Positions 43,554-55,176 of a DNA stretch of 64,000 bases are shown piece by piece. Under the pieces are notes generated by a model. The model had not been told where the DNA came from. It made no database searches and saw nothing but the letters and a program-made list of their open reading frames with translations. The translations under genes were made by a program, and so were the position numbers. Origin of the DNA: Anaspis maculata (lineage: Eukaryota; Arthropoda; Insecta; Coleoptera; Scraptiidae); NCBI GenBank assembly GCA_949128115.1, contig OX421963.1:77061635-77125634 (forward strand), read 5' to 3'. The stretch's first letter is position 1; the number at the start of each line of letters is the position of its first letter.

Positions 43554-44802
43554 TACTGGTCACAATTTGAAGTGGGTCACCCAAAAAATTGCTCGGTTTT
43601 GATTCTCTGTCATTCACTTGAGAATCATCAAATTTTGAAATAACTTACACCAATTTCAAAATAAATCTTCCTATACTATCACCATTTGTGAATGATTGTT
43701 AGCTTGTGACAGCAATGGGCTTAATACAGGGTGGTGAAGGATACCTTGCCTTTTTGTACTTTTTTGAAATGGTGCAGGAACTTTTGTGGCCACTTAGGAC
43801 ACCCTACAATTTTGAGATTTTTTGTATGGGTAGTCAATAATATGAAGAACTCATATTTTTTTAGTCTGATGCTTTACGTTGTTTACTAACAAAAATATGT
43901 TTTTTTTCTTATTTAGTTACTTTATCACGTTGATATACGAACATTTTTTTAATTATATTCAAATTATGAGCAATGAAAATGAACGGGGCAAAATATTTCA
44001 ATACAAAGTTGGACCTGGTCTGGACCGCACTACTTTTTGGTAGGATCTAAACATACCTTTGAACAGGTTACTGATAGTCGCCACAGTGATTTCCCTCTAC
44101 TTCGCGGTTAGAGCATCCAGTAAGTTCTTGTCTTGTAGTGAGTTATACTGGTAGTGCTGACAGTCTTCTTTGGAGAGCATCTCATATGTGCTCAACTGGA
44201 TTGATATCGGGCGATAAGTTTAGCCATATCATTGAGTTGATTTAATTATTCACGAATGATTCATTCCCAATATTGCCATGTTACATTCATTATTAGGTAT
44301 TGTTATTGTTACAGTTTTCAAAGTAATTTTTGCCAAACTTAGAGAAAAACTGTTTATAGCAACATTAATAACTGTCAAATTAATCAACTCAACTTGAATA
44401 CCTATTTGATTGAATATTTGGAGTCACCTGTGACGATTAGAAGCAGTGTATCGCGAAAAATCACTTCATGAAAAAGAATCGTATTTCTGTAACTATGCAA
44501 CCTGGAGCATCAAGCTAAAAAACAATAAATTCCTACCAAATACAGCAAAATCCAAAATTACAGGGTGGCCACGAAAGTTCCTGTACCATTGCAAAAAAGT
44601 ACAAAATTACAAGGCATTCTTTATCACCCTGTATTAAACATATCGCTAGTACGAACCAACAATCACTTGCAGATGGTGAAAGTAGAAGGAATTTTCTTGA
44701 AGTTGGTGTGAGTTATTCCAAAATCCGATGATCTTCAAGAGATTGGCATAGAGTAAAAACCGAACCATTTTTTGGGTGACCCACTTTAAATTGTGACCAG
44801 TA
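43554..44802. mobile_element. foldback/Tc1-like element, 1249 bp, TA target
   Basis: Arms of about 250 bp (43554-43815 and 44556-44802) start TACTGGTCACAATTTGAAGT and include GGGTGACCCACTT, TTACACCAATTTC and an inner CAGGGTGG motif. TA flanks at 43552-43553 and 44803-44804. The middle encodes a Tc1-like transposase remnant, so this is a degraded element with long inverted ends. Confidence 0.88.
44010..44250 (-). pseudogene. Tc1-like transposase C-terminal relic
   Basis: The minus strand reads MIWLNLSPDINPVEHI, a stop, then DALQRRLSALPV and, with further stops, LTTRQELTG. SPD-x-NP-x-E-x-x-W is the hallmark around the last acidic residue of Tc1/mariner DD34E transposases; the Trp codon is the stop. 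The downstream part matches the usual RR-x-R-ARP...LQEL tail. The first two catalytic Asp regions are missing. Confidence 0.88.
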
Positions 44803-44809
44803 TAGTATA

Positions 44810-45613
44810 CAGGGTGTCCCAGCTAAAACAATCCAGCGCGATTTACTCAGGAAATATCAAGGCAACAAGAAATATTTTTCAACTGGGGGGAAGCCTGACC
44901 TTTTAGCTTTCTTTTGAGGGGGCGCCGATGATTCTAAGTTTTCTAGTTTCTAAGAAAAAGCAATTTCAACCGGGCGAGTCACAAGAATTCGAAAATTCAT
45001 GATCGACAAATCAAAATACTTTGAAGGAAGGAGAAACCTCGTCCTCTGGGCTTTCCATTGATGTGTCGCCGATGTCTGTACCTGGCCCAGTAAGCCAGCT
45101 GATATTCTGCCTCACAGTCCAGCAAACACAACAATCAGGATCATGACGTCACCGATTACACACTTGTTGACTTTAACACTAGTCGTTACCAGGACTTTTT
45201 CACTTTCCATACCTGGATTCACCATAGCAATGAATACTGGCTGATGTTAAAATCAACAATTGTGTGATCGGTGACGTCGTCATGAATTCCGATTATTGTG
45301 TTTGCTGGGCTGTAAAGCAGAATATCTGGCTTACTGGGCCAGGTACAGACATCGGCGACACATCAATGGAAAGCCCAGAGAAAGAGGTTTTCCTTCCTTT
45401 AAAGTATTTTGTTTTGTCGATCATGAATTTTCGAATTCATATGAGTCGCCCGATTGAAACTGCATTTCCTTGGAATCTAGAGCACCTGCAAGCATAGGCA
45501 CCCCCTCAAAAGAAAGCTAAAGGGTCAGGCTTCCCCCCAATTGAGACATATTTTTTATTGCCTTGATATTTTCTGAGAAAATCGCGCTGGGTTGTTTTAG
45601 CTGCGACACCCTG
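44810..45613. mobile_element. foldback element, 804 bp, TA target
   Basis: Arms of about 370 bp (44810-45180 and 45245-45613) begin CAGGGTGTCCCAGCTAAAAC and, reverse-complemented, CAGGGTGTCGCAGCTAAAAC; the loop is only about 65 bp. TA flanks at 44808-44809 and 45614-45615. It lies five bases beyond the preceding element. The 77- and 141-codon frames nearby are by-products of the arms or of flanking DNA. Confidence 0.92.
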
Positions 45614-45615
45614 TA

Positions 45616-46000
45616 GGTTCAGAGACCTATGGAAAATTTTGTTCGAGACGTCTCTTCGGGTGGAAGGTGGAATTTGAGAAGAAGATTGGAATAATTTTTT
45701 CGAGAACCGTCGATGCCCTGCATGGAATGTCGCTTTTGGTGAGTCAGCTACTGGCCACTCTTCATTCAGACTAAAAGACAAGTGAACAGTTGTCCCACGC
45801 GGTATCGCCCAGGAAAAAGTTTGAAAATTTGTAGCGCCTGAGTGGGAAACTGGGAAATGATGGGAAGTTCTGTCTACAGACTGAGTTTTTTTTTGTGTTG
45901 CTTTTTGCCGAATTTGATTCAAAATTTCCAAGTGTTACACTGGAATTATTGTCCAGCAGTTTGAATGGCGAATTTCCCGATGAAAAGCAGCCGCATTGAG
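45616..46000. other. no recognisable feature
   Basis: The minus frame 45506-45931 runs from the foldback arm into this spacer. Its translation is not recognised. Confidence 0.35.
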
Positions 46001-46639
46001 CATAGCGGATTATTACCTATATAGCGGTATTTATTAGAAGTGGAAAGATGTACACAAAAAAGCTTCAATGGAGAAAGTTGCCTTGCTTTGGAAAAGTGAG
46101 AGTATCCAGCGAGAAGTCGGAAATTTACCGCGCCGGGGAAGTCGCAAAAATTCGAAACTCCCTCTTGCTCGCGACAATCGAGCATCAAATAAAACTTCTT
46201 GTGGCAAAGCCCCGGCTCTCCGGTTACCCATGCTCGCCGTGCTCCTCACCCGCCTTGGCTTCTCTCTTTCTCTCGCAAAATATCCACTTAAAATTTTAAT
46301 ATGCTCCTTCCTTCGGCATACAAGTTGCCCCTAATTTGGCGAGAGAAGCACAGAGGCAAAGGGAAAATCAATAATTTTATTATTGTCGTAAAAAGTTTCC
46401 CCGCGCTCTTTCGAGGACTCTTATTAAGTCTTAAACAGCTGATTCGCCCATCGGAAAATGGATACGTTTAAATGTAAGAGCGGAAGAGTGCACGAAAATG
46501 GAAATTTATATCGAAGCGTTCACTGTGTCGTTCCCTTCGAGCTTCGAATGCTGGGCGTTTTCTTCTCAGAATCATGCTTGTTTCGTTGAAATGAATTCTC
46601 GTACCGGGGTCGCTTGCTGTCATAGTTTTTGGGTCCTTG
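46000..46639. other. non-repetitive island
   Basis: Moderately GC-rich, no repeats shared with the window; contains several conflicting open frames of 60-90 codons. It hosts the SINE insertion at its right end. Possible host non-coding sequence. Confidence 0.35.
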
Positions 46640-46653
46640 AAGTCGACTTCTTG

Positions 46654-46984
46654 CGGAACTTGTGGTGTGGTGGTCAGCCCGTTCGACTGCCGCACTAGAG
46701 GTCATGGGTCGAGTCTCACCGTGGACGCTCGAATTTTTGTCTCAAAACAAGCTCTCTGATTTTACTTGGAATTCGTGCTAAATGCAAGACGATCGCATAG
46801 CACGTAGAACACAAACAATGGTGCCGACTCCATGCGATGTTGGTGGTAGTGAAAAATTCTACCTTGTGTTGGAACACACAAGGGTTTGGCGAAATTTCCG
46901 GTATAGTGGAGGGAAGCATTCACCGGCGTCGATGTTAGGCCTCGTTGCGGAAATAGGCCGACGTTAAATATACGAATAGTGAAA
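46654..46984 (+). mobile_element. tRNA-derived SINE, ~331 bp
   Basis: AAGTCGACTTCTTG is duplicated exactly at both ends (46640-46653 and 46985-46998). The head from about 46661 has a tRNA-like shape: TGGTGTGGTGGTCAGCCCG as a degenerate A box, CGACTGCCGCACTAGAGG as anticodon region and GGTCATGGGTCGAGTCTCACC as B box. The remaining ~250 bp is unrelated body. This order is that of insect SINEs transcribed by RNA polymerase III and moved by a LINE. Confidence 0.88.
46661..46732 (+). promoter_or_regulatory. pol III A/B-box head of the SINE
   Basis: Internal promoter positions inferred from tRNA similarity; the B box GGGTCGAGTCTC differs from the consensus GGTTCGANTCC at a few positions, so activity is uncertain. 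Confidence 0.6.
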
Positions 46985-46998
46985 AAGTCGACTTCTTG

Positions 46999-47611
46999 TA
47001 ATTTTATTTCCTCCACCGGCACTAATGGAAGGGAAAGTATTTTGATCTTGCTAGAAGAAAACAAGACTTCCGTATTTGTTATACAGGCCGTCGCGTAACG
47101 CCCTGCAAAATTTGGAAAATTTGCATTAGTCCATTTGTAAATAGAACTTAGAATTTTTTCACTATTTCTCGAGCTATTTCTTTAGTTCAGGAAGGTCAAG
47201 AAACCAATATTTTGAAAGGCTTTCTTGAATTTTGGCCCATCTCCCTCGTTTCATTCACAGCGTGATAAAAGAATATACTTTTTGGGTTTTGCAATGATAA
47301 CTTTTTTCCTCTATCGCTTTTGAAATTTGAATCTTGTGTTGAAGATAAATCTGTATAGGTATAAAAAGATCCAAAGGTCAAAATTGACTCAACCCCCAAA
47401 TTTTTGTGAACACTCGAGCGAACAATCATGGGAATTCATATTTCAGTCTGAATTTCCCACTAAAGAGGAGTCTCAAACAAAAAGGCAGCAGGTTAATGGA
47501 TCACCGAAGAGATAAGAATATCAAGTTCCGACTTGAAATATCTGTTTCACTTTGACACAGAAAAAGGAGGAACATTCTTTGCTAATCGTGAAAACAAATA
47601 GGGTGTTTCAT
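46999..47611. other. no recognisable feature
   Basis: AT-rich; short frames only. Confidence 0.4.
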
Positions 47612-49260
47612 CAAACATGTGGGACACATTCTGGGAGAGGAAGTTTACTGACATTTTGAAGATTGCTCAAATCATACCAATTCACAAAAATGGTAATCAA
47701 CAAATAATCAGCAACTACAGACCGCGGTGGCGTTGTTATCGGTATTTTCAGTAATCTTTGAGTAATTTTCTTCTCACACTTCAACCTTTTCTTGACAGGT
47801 GTAAGGTGCCAACTGGGTCGCCAATTCAGTTTCAGGCCCGGATTCTTGACATGAATGGCACTGGGCGCTTTACTGGAAGAAATAGTAAGAAGAATGGAGT
47901 CGGACGAGTGTCCTGTGGGGCTGTTCTGTGATTTGAGCGAAGCTTTCTATTGTGTCAACCACGATAGATTGCTGAAAAAACTTGAAACATACGGCATACG
48001 GGGAAACGCCAGGAGTTGGTTGGAGACTTCCCTGGGAAACAGAAAGCAGTACGTTTCGCTTGTCAGGTCTGATGGGACCACTGTGCGTTCGTATGAAGTG
48101 GACGTTTGAAAACCGTCTGAAAACCACTTTATACGCTGATGTTACGTCACTGTGTCCCACAAAGAACCACAAATGTTGGAAACAAAATGTAATGAAGCTT
48201 TGCAGGCTCTGGAGTCCTGGTTTGTCTCTAATTCTTTCCATTCGAACATGAAAAAACAGCTCACAATGCTCACATCCGTTTCCATAACAGGCAAAATACG
48301 AAGGATTCGAATCTTAATCTAGCTATGTCCGGTACGCCGGTGCCGGTGCTCAGAGTTGACAGTACGAAGTTTTTGAGGATTCCAATTGACGAATACCTGA
48401 CCTTTGGGAGTCATTGTGAAGAGCTTACCGGCGCGCGGCTGAACTCCGTGTGCTACAGTTTCAGAAATTTGGAAGCTATTCTTCTGACTCGCTCACAGCT
48501 TTTGAGCTCCTACCATGCACGAGCTGTTTCAATTATGTCCTATGGGATTGTTTTTTGGGGAACTTCTGGGTTCTCAAGGGATGTTTTTAGAAGTCAGAGG
48601 AGAATTATTCGAGTTATTGCCGGTTTGCCTCCTGCTGCCTCTTGTAGGGGAGCGTTCATCAGAGGCCTCAAGGTCTTGCCCCTTTTCTTGTGTGCTGTTG
48701 CTGGAAATGTCGTTGCATATTTTCAGAAACAAATCAAAGTTCAAGAGGAATGAAAACGTACATTCTTATGATACTTGAAAAAGACCGATTTTGTGCGTCC
48801 GGGGTATCGGTTTAATGTAGGGAAGAGATCTGGGAATCAGAATTTTTCAGGCACTGCCGCTGAACATCAAACAGACCGATAGCGTAAGGGCTTTCAAGGA
48901 GTCGCTGAGGGGTTCTCTCTTTCGGTTTGTATATTTAGAAAATTGATGAATTTTTTGCTACTTACGCTGGTTGATTCGAAATTGATTTTTCTTTCCACCC
49001 CGAAATTCTCCAGCCATATTTTTGTCATATGTGTATATCATATATTTTTTTTAATCGTATAAAATTATTTTTATCAACCTCTCCTGTGTCTCATCCTGAG
49101 TTATTTTTTCATATTTCATTTACCAGTTGAATGTGTATCAACATACTTGTGTTATTGCGTGCTATTTTTTTCATCAACTATACCCAATATGTACGTGCGA
49201 CTTACACAATATCTTGTTATAAGATCTATATACTGGATGAAAATAAAAATATTTTTATTT
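47612..49260 (+). pseudogene. LINE ORF2 relic (Jockey/CR1-like)
   Basis: A 5'-truncated, frameshifted LINE. RT begins with FTDILKIAQIIPIHKNG and ISNYRP near 47650-47720, loses frame, then PVGLFCDLSEAFYCVNHDRL (palm A, with Tyr in place of the usual Asp) and YGIRGNARSWLETSLGNRKQ near 47910-48050. After a deletion that removes palm B it resumes with TLYADVTSL (palm C, YADD altered to YADV) near 48130. The 142-codon frame at 48325-48753 carries STKFLRIPIDEYLTF, YHARAVSIMSYGIVFWG, RIIRVIAGLPPAASCRGAF. The C-terminus (NVHSYDT) and 3' UTR follow, ending in an AATAAAAAT stretch near 49247. Confidence 0.9.
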
Positions 49261-50200
49261 ACCATATTATTTTATTCATATTATACCTGAATTAAACACC
49301 CGATCATGGAAAATGATAATTTTTCCCATACAAGATGCTGAATTCCAACGTTCCATCAACAAATAAAAATTGAAAATCTCAACAATTTTTTTTTGCAGTA
49401 GGGATATTTTGGACCTCCAAAAGTGTACCGCCTGAGAAAACTTGATCCAAAATAAGTACCAAAAACTGCAGATCGTTTTTTTCAACTGTAGTCTCGAAGT
49501 CGTCGTCAAAAAATTTAACACGACCACGACGTGAATTGCCCATCATGATTCGAATAAAGTACTTTTTGATCGAATTTTTCGCCAGGATTTGGATGGTGAT
49601 TATGAGAAAACCCAAATTCTGACTCCGCAGCAGTGAGAAGACTATAGAAAGCGGAGAAGAAGAACTGAGAGAAAATGTCATCAACTTCTCAAACCTCCCT
49701 TGTTAGTTCTTCTCCTGTTATATTTCTTTCCTTAATCTCCAGTTGTTGCTGCGAATCTCAACAAATGAAGTCTAGAAGAAAGAAACTGGAGCCTGAAAAT
49801 GGAGACTTAGTAGAACTCATCCAGAGACCCCACGATACTGTTTGTCACGAACTTTTTCACTTCTATATTTTACAAGACTTGAAGTACCACTGAAAAAGAG
49901 GTACTTTGGTTTGAGCCTAAAGCTGAGAAAATATGTTAGAAATAAATGTGTCATTTATCACTATCATTTATTATTATATTATAGGTAACTGTAACATATT
50001 CAGAAAATTGCAAATTGTACAACACAAACAGCCAGACATTCCCGGGAATAGATCCTGGAGCTCCCATGGCCACAGGCAGCCAACTTGCTCGGATTCATTG
50101 TTCGTTGAAGCTTTAGTTGATATTAGATTAATAATGGAAGAACTGAAACTTCATCACAACTCCTTCTCGAGTCATCCTATTAATCCCTAACTCACGTTCT
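49261..50200. other. no recognisable feature
   Basis: AT-rich with short frames of up to about 100 codons, none recognisable. Confidence 0.4.
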
Positions 50201-51000
50201 CACGTGCCTCTTCCCACAGGTGCTAATTGAACCTAATTGCTTTGCTGCTCCCTTCCCCCTCCACCTTTTAAGAACCTCAATTTCCCTCTAAAACCGCCTC
50301 ACACACACATACACACAAACTCCGCCGTAGAAAATCCGGCGCGGCCTCGCCTCGGCGTAGAATCCATCATTTCATTAATCCGCCCGCGGTGTATATCCGA
50401 AACTTTTTCCATTTTCCGAGAAAGAGAGTTTTCGAGCCCCCACCCCTCTCTGGTGTGGTGTGCCATGCCCGGCTAACGTTGGCGGCGTCTCTTTTTTCCT
50501 TTTTTTTTTCTTTTTCGCCCCCCTATTCCCTTCCTTTCCCGCTTCCCTCGTCCCGCGCGCTTCTCTATTTTTCTCTTATTCGTATTCTTTGCATTAGTCA
50601 AGCTGTCCGCCCCGGAGGAGCCCGTCACACACTCACATACGATACGCGCGGAGCCTCCGGAGGGGGTGTAACCGACGCCGCCCCCGAGCTTTCTTCCAGA
50701 TGTGTGGTGCTGCTGCTCTCGCTCCTTACGTACGCCAGCCAGAGAGAGCTCTATCCGGGCCCTGGCTTCGATATCTAGTCAATCGGAATCAATACAAAAA
50801 TGGCGTTGGGTCTGGGGTGTACTATACCTATATAAGAGGAGAGAGAATAATGCTCCTGGGGGAGAAAGCAGGGCTGGAGGGATGCAGGACGTATTCTTTG
50901 GTTCGGGATGTCGCGCGTCGCCTAGAGGTATATATCGAGAAATATTAATAAATCCAGGAATGGGAGAGATGTATTTGAAATTGACGCGTCTTTTATAATG
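50200..51000. other. GC-richer island with pyrimidine tract
   Basis: A long C/T-rich tract (50490-50580) and GC-rich segments near 50330-50400 and 50600-50700, without repeats shared elsewhere. The overlapping 60-129-codon frames conflict and look like composition effects. Possible host promoter, enhancer or intron-end DNA. Confidence 0.35.
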
Positions 51001-51583
51001 CATCTTGCTCGGATGTAAAATATAAAACGCGAAAGATATGACGTCTGATGTGCAAGAGCTGAGAGCAAGAGCATAAATGCCCCTTCTGAATTCTTTGTTT
51101 CACTTGTTGAGGTTGATCGAGAGGTTTATATGAATCTCTTGCCCTTAATTGTATAGAAAATAGTAACGAACTTACATATCGTTGAACATAGCGGCCAAGT
51201 CGGGCTCAACATCAGTAATTGTAAAATTTCTCTCAGTGGAAATCAAGTTGCTTGATCTATGATGCTAGCAATTCCGCATGAACAAAAATTAACGGGGGAA
51301 TAGTTTTTAGGGACTACAAATTTTTCATGATCAACTAGCATCCCAAAAATCCGTCTCGTTGATGGTATAAGCACATCTAAAAACAACTTGTCTATAGAAA
51401 ACACACTACGTTGATTGATTTTTTTTCCATAAAATTTATGAAACAACCAAGCAAGAACCCAGAGATTATCCTACTTATTCTGGATTGTTTGAAAATTTGA
51501 GGAAATTGAGGACACCTACGATCGTAGTTAAGCTCTTTTATGAAGGCACAACGCGATTGTGAGCACTATCTCTTTATTAGTAC
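51001..51583. other. no recognisable feature
   Basis: Ordinary AT-rich DNA. Confidence 0.4.
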
Positions 51584-51905
51584 TGTTACGAAACTTGCTG
51601 GAGACCACGGCGAGCGAATAAGACACATCTGCATAATTGGCGGAGGAGCCATGCTTCGAGAGTTAGCCAAAGTATTAGGAAAGCCGCTGAATTTTTTTCT
51701 AGAGCCCTACCAAGTTGACTGAAGCAGCCGATGCTAAAACATGCCGGAATGATAATGGAATGCGACGAGAGTCTTCGAAGGCTTTTTTGAAAGAAGTCTG
51801 GAATCTTCTGGAACTCAAAATAGGCTTGGAACCAGAACAGGTAGAGCTCAATTCAGAACGATAGTGCGAACAGCAAAGTCGACATGAGCGATATCCAAGT
51901 GCGAC
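51584..51905 (+). repeat. partial Ty3/Gypsy-type LTR
   Basis: Starts TGTTACGAAACTTGCTGGAG and shares AATAAGACACATC, TTGGCGGAGG, GCGATATC and AAGTGCGA in order with the split LTR at 58090-61566. It is truncated near 51905. A 60-codon open frame inside it is a chance frame. Confidence 0.7.
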
Positions 51906-51964
51906 AATAATTATGTATACAAGTTGTATGCATAATTATGTATATATGTATGTATACATGTTTC

Positions 51965-52595
51965 AGGGGTGGTTTTGGCTGCACGGCTGAATTGGAAAGA
52001 GCACTGCCATTCTCTGTCTGGGAAACTCCATTCTGTTCTGTACATGTTAAGAAATTTGAAATCCACCCTGGATGATAGCGCACTCCACCAGTTATATTAT
52101 GCGCAAGTGAAATCGAGGTTCACGTATGGGGTGGGCTTATGGGGGTCCTCCTCATGGGCCCGAGACGTTTTTATCGCGCAAAAGAAAATAATTTGTGTCA
52201 TTGCGGGTGTTGGCCCCACTTATTCTTGCAGGGAGCTCTTTAAGCATTTTGGATTTTTAACATTGCCTAGTATCTTGGTCCTTGATTTGTGTCTGTATGT
52301 TTTCGAGAACAGAGGCTCCATGTCTGTCGGTGGCGATCTCCACGGTTACGGCTCTAGATTCGGTGGGCAGTTACGGGCTCCATACCGGAGGCTTGGACTC
52401 GGAATGATGGCACCCAACACTTTGGGTGTCAGACTTTTCAATAAGTTGCCTGAAAGCATAACTAAGCTCATTTCAAGAAAACAGTTCAAAAGAAAAATTA
52501 AAGACCTTCTACTTAATGAATCTCTATATAGCCTGGAGGACTTCTTCTCGCAAACGTTTTAATGTGTATAATGTTTTTAAAGATATCTTATTTTC

Positions 52596-52630
<35 letters not shown>

Positions 52631-52640
52631 TGTATATATT
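51965..52640 (+). pseudogene. LINE ORF2 3' fragment (197 aa frame)
   Basis: The frame 51969-52562 is the C-terminal third of a Jockey/CR1-like ORF2: LNWKEHCHSLSGKLHSVLYM, YGVGLWGSSSWARDVFIAQK, IICVIAGVGPTYSCRELF, then LGVRLFNKLPESITKL and a C-terminal FKRKIKDLLL...YSLEDFF. The RT core is absent because the copy is 5'-truncated, which is common for LINEs. It is open from an internal ATG to its natural stop and so is less decayed than the 47.6-kb copy. The 3' side ends in a (TTTA)n tail. Confidence 0.9.
52596..52631. repeat. (TTTA)n tract
   Basis: Nine or so TTTA units after the LINE stop; likely a LINE tail or a microsatellite grown from one. Confidence 0.9.
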
Positions 52641-52689
52641 TTGGTTTGACATTTCTGATGTATACATATTTTTACATAGAATGAAAGAT

Positions 52690-52711
52690 ACTTACTTACT
52701 TACTTACTTAA
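52690..52711. repeat. (TTAC)n microsatellite
   Basis: Five CTTA units. Confidence 0.9.
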
Positions 52712-52729
52712 GTGATTCAAAAGTGTCGG

Positions 52730-52770
52730 ACTTGGGTATCGCTCGTGATGACTTCGTGAGATACCCAAGT
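52730..52770. repeat. 41-nt hairpin
   Basis: ACTTGGGTATC pairs perfectly with GATACCCAAGT across a 19-nt loop; further weaker pairing lies outside. Confidence 0.75.
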
Positions 52771-53019
52771 GTGACAATTATGGTTGGTCTTTCGAGCCCT
52801 TCCATTTTCGTCAGCTGAAAAGACGTTGGTAAACTGCTCATGGCAAAATAATGAGTCCAAAATATTTTAGCGTTTAAAATGCGCTAAGAATTTTCTAGTG
52901 AAAAGCTGACGTATTATTAGTTTTTATTTTCATGTTTTATTTATCATTCCATTTCTTTGGTGTCACAAATCAAAGGTGGTACCTGCAAAGGTACATTACC
53001 TTCCCTTTCAAAAGGAGAG

Positions 53020-54190
53020 ATATTACAAATAAATAGAATTACTACCCAATTCTGAAGAAACAACATGGCGAAAAGGTCTTCCAGGAGTTTCGGGGAATTG
53101 ATTGCATGTTTGTTGTGTGAATTCGTGATTGACAAAGTTAATTGTGAGATTTTCAACGTTTGCTGGTCTGTCGATAGAGATAGAATCTTGCCAATTGGAA
53201 ACAAAAAGAATTGAATATTCTTCTTTTCTCACAGGAACTTTGAATGGATCGCCATAAATGAGTTGCACTAGCTTTCTAACAGCATCGTGCTTGACAAAAA
53301 CGTGGGTGCATGTCGGTAAATCTTGGCGTACAAACACTTTGGATTCAGTGAATCTCTGATCGACTGCTTTTGAATTTTGAAACGCCCTATTCAGTTTTAC
53401 AGCAAAATCTGCTGGGTCAGCAAATAAATCAATGATTATAGTGGAAAAGAGATCTCCAGGAAGCTTTAGCGAACAATCAAAGACTAATAAAGCCGCAGAA
53501 CACCCTTAGGTACCTTCAAAGCCGTTCGTATTCCCAATAAAACCACTGGAAGGATATCCAATCAATCAGTAGAGTGAGCGAGATGTCTGGCAGTAAGGGA
53601 GTTCTTCAGTTGTCTGTGTAACCTTTCTACGGGACACGGGAATACCGAACCTCGCGATCCGCACCCAGAGAGAAGATCATGTGCAACAGTTTCGGCTGGA
53701 ATGTTTTCAGGGGTACAGCCTCCGACCAACGGGTAAATTTGTCAATGATCGTGAGGATGTAAAGTAATTCCTTACTGAAGGGCAAGGACCAATGATTGGA
53801 AGATTGAATCCTTGTAACGGACTGGATAATTTTTCCAATGTTACATTGTCGAAAGTAAAATTTTGAGTTAAAGCAAATACTCTGGATAAGGTGTCAGCGG
53901 CGACATTGTCTGTGCCCTTGATGTGCCCAAAGTCTGAACTGAACTGAAGAATGAAATCCATTATGGCAGATTTTGCGTGGCAAATACTTTTCGGAAGAAG
54001 AAGCCAAAGCAGATATCAAATGTTTATGATCTGTAAGTACGCAGAAATTTCTACCCTCTAACAAGAAAACTCTGTACAGCAAGATAGTTCGCTGAGAGTT
54101 CTCTGTCAAAGGTGCTGTATCTGGTCTGTGTCGGAGAAAGTTTCGCAGAAAAATAGGCGATAGGTTCAGAAATCTCGTCTCAGCACTGTT
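53020..54190 (-). pseudogene. Ty3/Gypsy RNaseH-integrase relic
   Basis: On the minus strand, in order: LFFCETFSDTDQIQHL (RNaseH lead-in) near 54140, FLLEGRNFCVLTDHKHLISAL near 54070-54000 with the conserved TDHK, LQFSSDFGHIKGTDNVAADTLSRVF near 53950-53880, then an integrase part VERLHRQLKNSL near 53630 and LPVVLLGIRTALK near 53560, and the Pol end KCLYAK...CTHVFVKHDAVRKLVQ near 53345-53250 with SIDRPANVE. Stops and frameshifts interrupt all of it and the integrase catalytic core is largely missing. It runs opposite to the Gypsy relic at 4.4 kb. No LTRs adjoin it. Confidence 0.88.
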
Positions 54191-54565
54191 GAAGCACGGT
54201 ACGAACAGCAGAAATAGAGAGAGAAATTATCACCTAGTAAAGATCATTTTATTGGGAAGAAAATCCGATAAATGACTTGATATTTTCGATTCCATATTTT
54301 CCCAAAAACTCCAAAGGAAATCTGCTTATGAATAGAGCCGTAAAGCACTCCTAAGTAATGGATAAAAAGCAAGCAGTGATACACTCGTCAGTGGATACAC
54401 TGATAATTGATTTTTGTGACTGCCGCCTTAAGCCACTTGAGCTACATAATACGTATGAAGCAATATTGCTGAGGTGGTGATAAAGATTGATTAGATTGGT
54501 TGTGGGTTAGGCTATCGCGATTGCTGCCGACAGGCTTTTGAAACGTCTGAAATTCTCACTTTTCC
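54191..54565. other. no recognisable feature
   Basis: AT-rich spacer between the Gypsy relic and the next LINE piece. Confidence 0.4.
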
Positions 54566-54877
54566 CAGCTTGTATGTTTATAAATGTCTTTTGTATGTAA
54601 AAAAGCATGAGACCAGCTTTGTCAAGCATTGTAACGTACACAACTATGATACAAGAAATAACCAATCATTTGTGTCAGATTTTCACAGGCTAAAGAAAGG
54701 CCAGGGAAATTGCAAGTACCAGGGAATCAGAATGTTCAATAAAGTCCCCCTACATATAAGATCTTTACCTGCTGCTCAATTCGAGAAAGAAATCAAACAA
54801 GTTCTGATAAGCAATGCTTTTTATTCTGTTTCTGAATATCTCGATTATATATTTTGATGTTCTCTTGTGTTCCTTGT

Positions 54878-54928
<51 letters not shown>

Positions 54929-55100
54929 ATATTATGTGGGTACTGTTCTTTATATAAGTATATTGACGATGTGCATGTATATGTTATATTTGTTATCATT
55001 ATTTACCTGTATTACATCTATTTCTACCTTATCGATAAATTTAAGCAAATATGTAAGCTTACGCTGAATAAATTGAGATTGAAATTGATAAAGATATTTT
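54566..55100 (+). pseudogene. LINE ORF2 C-terminal fragment and 3' UTR
   Basis: The 95-codon frame reads KHCNVHNYDTRNNQSF, GIRMFNKVPLHIRSL and QFEKEIKQVLISNAFYSVSEYL, the extreme C-terminus of the same broad LINE group as at 47.6 and 51.97 kb. A (TA)n tract sits in the 3' UTR, and an AATAAATTGAGATTGAAATTG stretch near 55067 looks like the element's tail. Confidence 0.85.
54880..54926. repeat. (TA)n microsatellite
   Basis: About 23 TA units within the LINE 3' UTR; the YIYIYI-type peptides read through it are artefacts. Confidence 0.97.
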
Positions 55101-55176
55101 GCTGGAGTAAGAATGGCGAATGAAGGAAGATTCTCACCACCGCTAAAATATGAATCATTCAAGAGTTATGGGTCTT

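Noticed and set aside
50389..50998. Overlapping 82-129 codon frames in the GC-rich island
   Set aside because: Three phases are open at once owing to GC-rich composition; the translations are low-complexity and unlike known proteins.
54854..55123. 89- and 66-residue frames rich in YIYIYI
   Set aside because: Direct translation of the (TA)n microsatellite within a LINE 3' UTR.
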